Shown here in pieces: positions 5,412-6,688 of a DNA stretch of 6,688 nt (within the stretch, counting starts at the first letter, position 1; the number at the start of each line of letters is the position of its first letter). Source of the DNA: an uncultured Gemella sp. (GTDB taxonomy: Bacteria > Bacillota > Bacilli > Staphylococcales > Gemellaceae); NCBI GenBank assembly GCA_938038035.1, contig CALHQV010000190.1, forward strand, positions 1-6,688, in the 5' to 3' direction. Position numbers and translations under genes: made by a program. The notes beneath the pieces are model-generated. The model ran no database searches, was not told the origin of the DNA, and saw only the letters and a list, made by a program, of their open reading frames with translations.

Positions 5412-5571
5412 CCCCATTGTACATTATCTAACGAAACTCTCTGGTTCCGAAAAAGCATCCGCCGAATTTTCGATAACTTTTTTCCTCGTCAACTAAATTC
5501 AATTTAACCTTTAGAACTTAGTTCGGGCGCTATAATTATAAATTGAAATTACCTCCTGATATTTTAATCGT

Positions 5572-5607
5572 ACATATTATTATACTAGATGAAAAGAGCA
5601 TTGTAAA
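5572..5607 (-). promoter_or_regulatory. glmS promoter
   Basis: The minus strand has TTTACA (5607-5602), a 17-bp spacer and a perfect TATAAT (5584-5579). Transcription would start near 5572, about 41 bases before the ribozyme cleavage site. This gives a leader of roughly 660 bases before glmS. An SD-like AGGAGGT (5557-5551) lies in the piece removed by cleavage, with no ATG, GTG or TTG at a usable distance. Confidence 0.88.
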
Positions 5608-5703
5608 CTGAAAGGACATATTTACATAAACTCAGATATTCCAATAAAACATTTGAAAATTTAACCTTAATTTTTAAATTGTAGAAATATAAAATTGATT
5701 AAT

Positions 5704-5734
5704 AAAAAACCTACTTACTCTTTGAGTAAGTAGG
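5704..5734 (-). terminator. Terminator of the lipoprotein gene
   Basis: Perfect 11-bp stem CCTACTTACTC/GAGTAAGTAGG with a 3-base loop, followed on the minus strand by six Ts. It lies 8 bases past the lipoprotein stop and separates that gene from the glmS promoter. Confidence 0.95.
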
Positions 5735-5742
5735 CGATATTA

Positions 5743-6561
5743 TTATTCTGATTTTTGAGTATCAGCAGCTACCTCTTTAGCGTTTTTCACTTCATCAGGT
5801 AGTTTGATTTCTTTAACGTTGTTTACGTTAGAGTATTGAATGTTTTGTTTGATTTTCATTGTTGTTGGAGTTGATGTGTTTTTAGTAGCAAGCTCCATGT
5901 TTACTTCGTTAGTTAAAGGTGTGTAATCTTTAGTAACAACAAGTTTGATTGTAACGTTTTTGAAATCAACGTTGTTGAATGCACTAGCATTTACTTCATT
6001 TCCAGAAGATGTATTAGCAACAGCAACCATAAGGTCTTTAAATTGGTCTCCACTTCCTGTGTATGTTAGAACGTAGTTTCCATTTTCTTCAGTTTTCTTG
6101 AAATCTTTAGCAATTTTTTTGTAGAATTCTAAGATTTGTTCTGAGTTTGCGATTTTTTTAAGGTTTTCGAATTGAGCAGTAATGCTGCTGCTTGAGCTTT
6201 TAACCCACTCATCTTGTCCTGTTGATTTTGCATAAGCAGTTCCATCTTTAATGTATAATTCTAGTGTTTGGCTTTGACCTTGAGCTTTTACATCAGTAGT
6301 AGCTTTAATTGCTAGAGGATCGATGATTAATGATCCTGATACAGTATTTTCAACTGTTTGAGTTTGCTCACCAACTAAAATTTCAGAACTGTTAGTCGCT
6401 ACGAAATCTGTACTTTTTATGTTTTTAGATGATTCTACTGATTTATTAACGATTTGTTCTGTAGAAGCCCCCATGCTACATGCAGCAAGAGTAACTGAAA
6501 GAATAACCGTTGCAATAAGCAATAGATATTTTTTTAGTGATTTTGTTTTTAATACTTCCAT
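5743..6561 (-). CDS. Secreted lipoprotein, DUF6612-like
   Basis: Probable surface lipoprotein of unknown function. I chose the ATG at 6561: GGAGGG (6573-6568) lies 6 bases upstream, whereas the ATG at 6567 abuts that site and the one at 6597 lies upstream of it. The 272-residue product begins with a basic segment (KTKSLKKY), a hydrophobic stretch (13-27) and a lipobox LAAC whose Cys28 would be lipidated by Lgt and cleaved by LspA. The mature part is polar, with a KSVESSKNIKS helix, then beta-rich repeats of Ile/Val and Thr. It includes ELYIKDGTAYAKSTGQDEWV (about 96-115), a pattern I associate with Firmicutes DUF6612 lipoproteins, which are thought to have a LolA/LppX-like fold. It ends in a Lys/Glu-rich tail. 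It is a single-gene unit with its own terminator. The lipoprotein call is firm; the family call is moderate; ligand or role unknown. Confidence 0.9.
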   Translation of the reverse strand: MEVLKTKSLKKYLLLIATVILSVTLAACSMGASTEQIVNKSVESSKNIKSTDFVATNSSEILVGEQTQTVENTVSGSLIIDPLAIKATTDVKAQGQSQTLELYIKDGTAYAKSTGQDEWVKSSSSSITAQFENLKKIANSEQILEFYKKIAKDFKKTEENGNYVLTYTGSGDQFKDLMVAVANTSSGNEVNASAFNNVDFKNVTIKLVVTKDYTPLTNEVNMELATKNTSTPTTMKIKQNIQYSNVNNVKEIKLPDEVKNAKEVAADTQKSE

Positions 6562-6576
6562 ATTCATCCCTCCATA

Positions 6577-6612
6577 TAAAAAGAAAATGCTAAGCACCTA
6601 TATACTTAGCAT
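6577..6612 (-). terminator. Terminator-like hairpin in the lipoprotein leader
   Basis: The minus strand has ATGCTAAG (6612-6605), a 10-base loop and CTTAGCAT (6594-6587), then TTTCTTTTT just before the ribosome binding site. It is either an attenuator of the lipoprotein mRNA or the terminator of a gene beyond the window. Its stem is only 8 bp and AT-rich, so it may be weak. Confidence 0.5.
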
Positions 6613-6615
6613 AAC

Positions 6616-6644
6616 TCTTTATTCTTTCCAGATTATTTCGTCAA
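6616..6644 (-). promoter_or_regulatory. Weak candidate promoter for the lipoprotein gene
   Basis: TTGACG (minus 6644-6639) is a good -35, but the hexamer 17 bp downstream, TAAAGA, is a poor -10. If used, the transcript would begin at or just upstream of the leader hairpin. Confidence 0.3.
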
Positions 6645-6664
6645 TCTTTCATTATTGAAAGATT
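6643..6664. repeat. Inverted repeat near the window end
   Basis: AATCTTTC (6643-6650) and GAAAGATT (6657-6664) form a perfect 8-bp inverted repeat with a 6-base centre. It overlaps the edge of the candidate -35 of the lipoprotein gene. It has no T-run on either side, so an operator is more likely than a terminator. Confidence 0.45.
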
Positions 6665-6688
6665 TGGAAAACAAATATCAAAAGTACT

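Larger units (their letters stand above)
5061..5421. repeat. 361-bp modular hairpin-repeat insert inside glmS ribozyme P4
   Basis: This gene-free block lies between the two halves of P4. It contains three complete hairpins and one partial copy sharing the plus-strand loop GTCGTC-N4-6-TTCCT(A/T), two 44-bp direct repeats, an exact 20-bp direct repeat and several inverted copies of AGTTGCTGTTG. At its ends GGGGTG (minus 5415-5410) can pair with CACCC (minus 5077-5073 or 5073-5069), consistent with a continued P4a stem. No ORF in it looks real and no transposase is present. It resembles modular intergenic repeats such as pneumococcal BOX in organisation, though not in sequence as far as I recall. 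Confidence 0.8.
5042..5531 (-). ncRNA. glmS ribozyme, interrupted in P4 by a large insert
   Basis: Glucosamine-6-phosphate-activated self-cleaving RNA. On the minus strand, cleavage is expected between A5531 and G5530, before GCGCC. P1 pairs AACTAAGTTC with GAATTTAGTT (10 bp, one G-U). The core signatures follow: GTTGACGAGG (5493-5484), TTATCGA (5476-5470) and CGGCGGATG (5464-5456). P2 is the A-run and CTTTTT pair. P3 pairs GGAAC (5448-5444) with GTTTC (5437-5433), followed by CGTTAGA, as in the Bacillus anthracis ribozyme. The 5' half of P4, GATAATG (5428-5422), meets its partner CATTATC only at 5060-5054. The partner of the P3 loop (AGAGA, 5442-5438) is TCTCT at 5050-5046, matching the P3.1 pseudoknot order. 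The core is certain. The P4 and P3.1 closure across the insert is my inference from complementarity and known order. Confidence 0.93.

Noticed and set aside
5047..5441. MITE with terminal inverted repeats GAGAG and GATAATG
   Set aside because: These inverted ends coincide exactly with the expected glmS ribozyme P3.1 and P4 strands, which explains them better. No target-site duplication could be recognised.
6562..6597. Longer lipoprotein starts at 6597 or 6567
   Set aside because: The first would place the ribosome binding site inside the gene and the second directly abuts it. The ATG at 6561 has proper spacing and a normal signal-peptide length.
6419..6658. Plus-strand ORF opposite the lipoprotein signal peptide
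   Set aside because: Shadow of the lipoprotein reading frame; it also crosses the leader hairpin.

Overview
The window is AT-rich Firmicutes chromosome. The combination of a glmS ribozyme, an FMN riboswitch in front of ribU, near-consensus sigma-A promoters and AGGAGG-type ribosome binding sites points to Bacillales/Lactobacillales. A Gemella-like organism is my best guess, inferred from overall protein resemblance and not proven by any marker gene here. There are no transposases, phage genes, tRNAs, rRNAs or CRISPR arrays.

Layout. On the minus strand at the left is a ferrochelatase of the coproporphyrin type (hemH/cpfC). It carries an unusual C-terminal tail of about 110 residues built from 19-residue tandem repeats. 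Divergent from it, across a 300-bp gap with a promoter for each side, is a small membrane-anchored protein of unknown function (1567-1923, plus strand) that ends in its own terminator. A bidirectional terminator separates it from ribU (minus strand), the riboflavin-binding S component of an ECF transporter. ribU is preceded by a complete FMN riboswitch, a transcription-terminator platform and a clear promoter. Next, also on the minus strand, is glmS (3112-4914). It is followed, after an 830-bp gene-free leader region, by a lipoprotein gene (5743-6561, minus strand).

The most unusual part is the glmS leader. A glmS self-cleaving ribozyme starts at 5531/5530, and its P1, P2, core, P3 and 5' P4 segments run continuously to about 5422. 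The matching 3' half of P4 and the partner of the P3 loop (pseudoknot P3.1) do not follow after a few dozen bases. They reappear about 360 bases further on, at 5046-5060. The intervening 361 bases form a modular structured insert: repeated hairpins with different stem sequences but a shared apical loop (GTCGTC...TTCCTA on the plus strand), a 20-bp exact direct repeat and long inverted repeats. The glmS ribozyme therefore appears to carry a giant repeat-built P4 extension, making the domain about 490 nt instead of the usual 150-200.

Functionally the minus-strand genes are separate metabolic units, each with its own terminator where one is visible: heme completion, riboflavin uptake switched off by FMN, glucosamine-6-phosphate synthesis switched off by its product through RNA cleavage, and a secreted lipoprotein with a possible leader attenuator.
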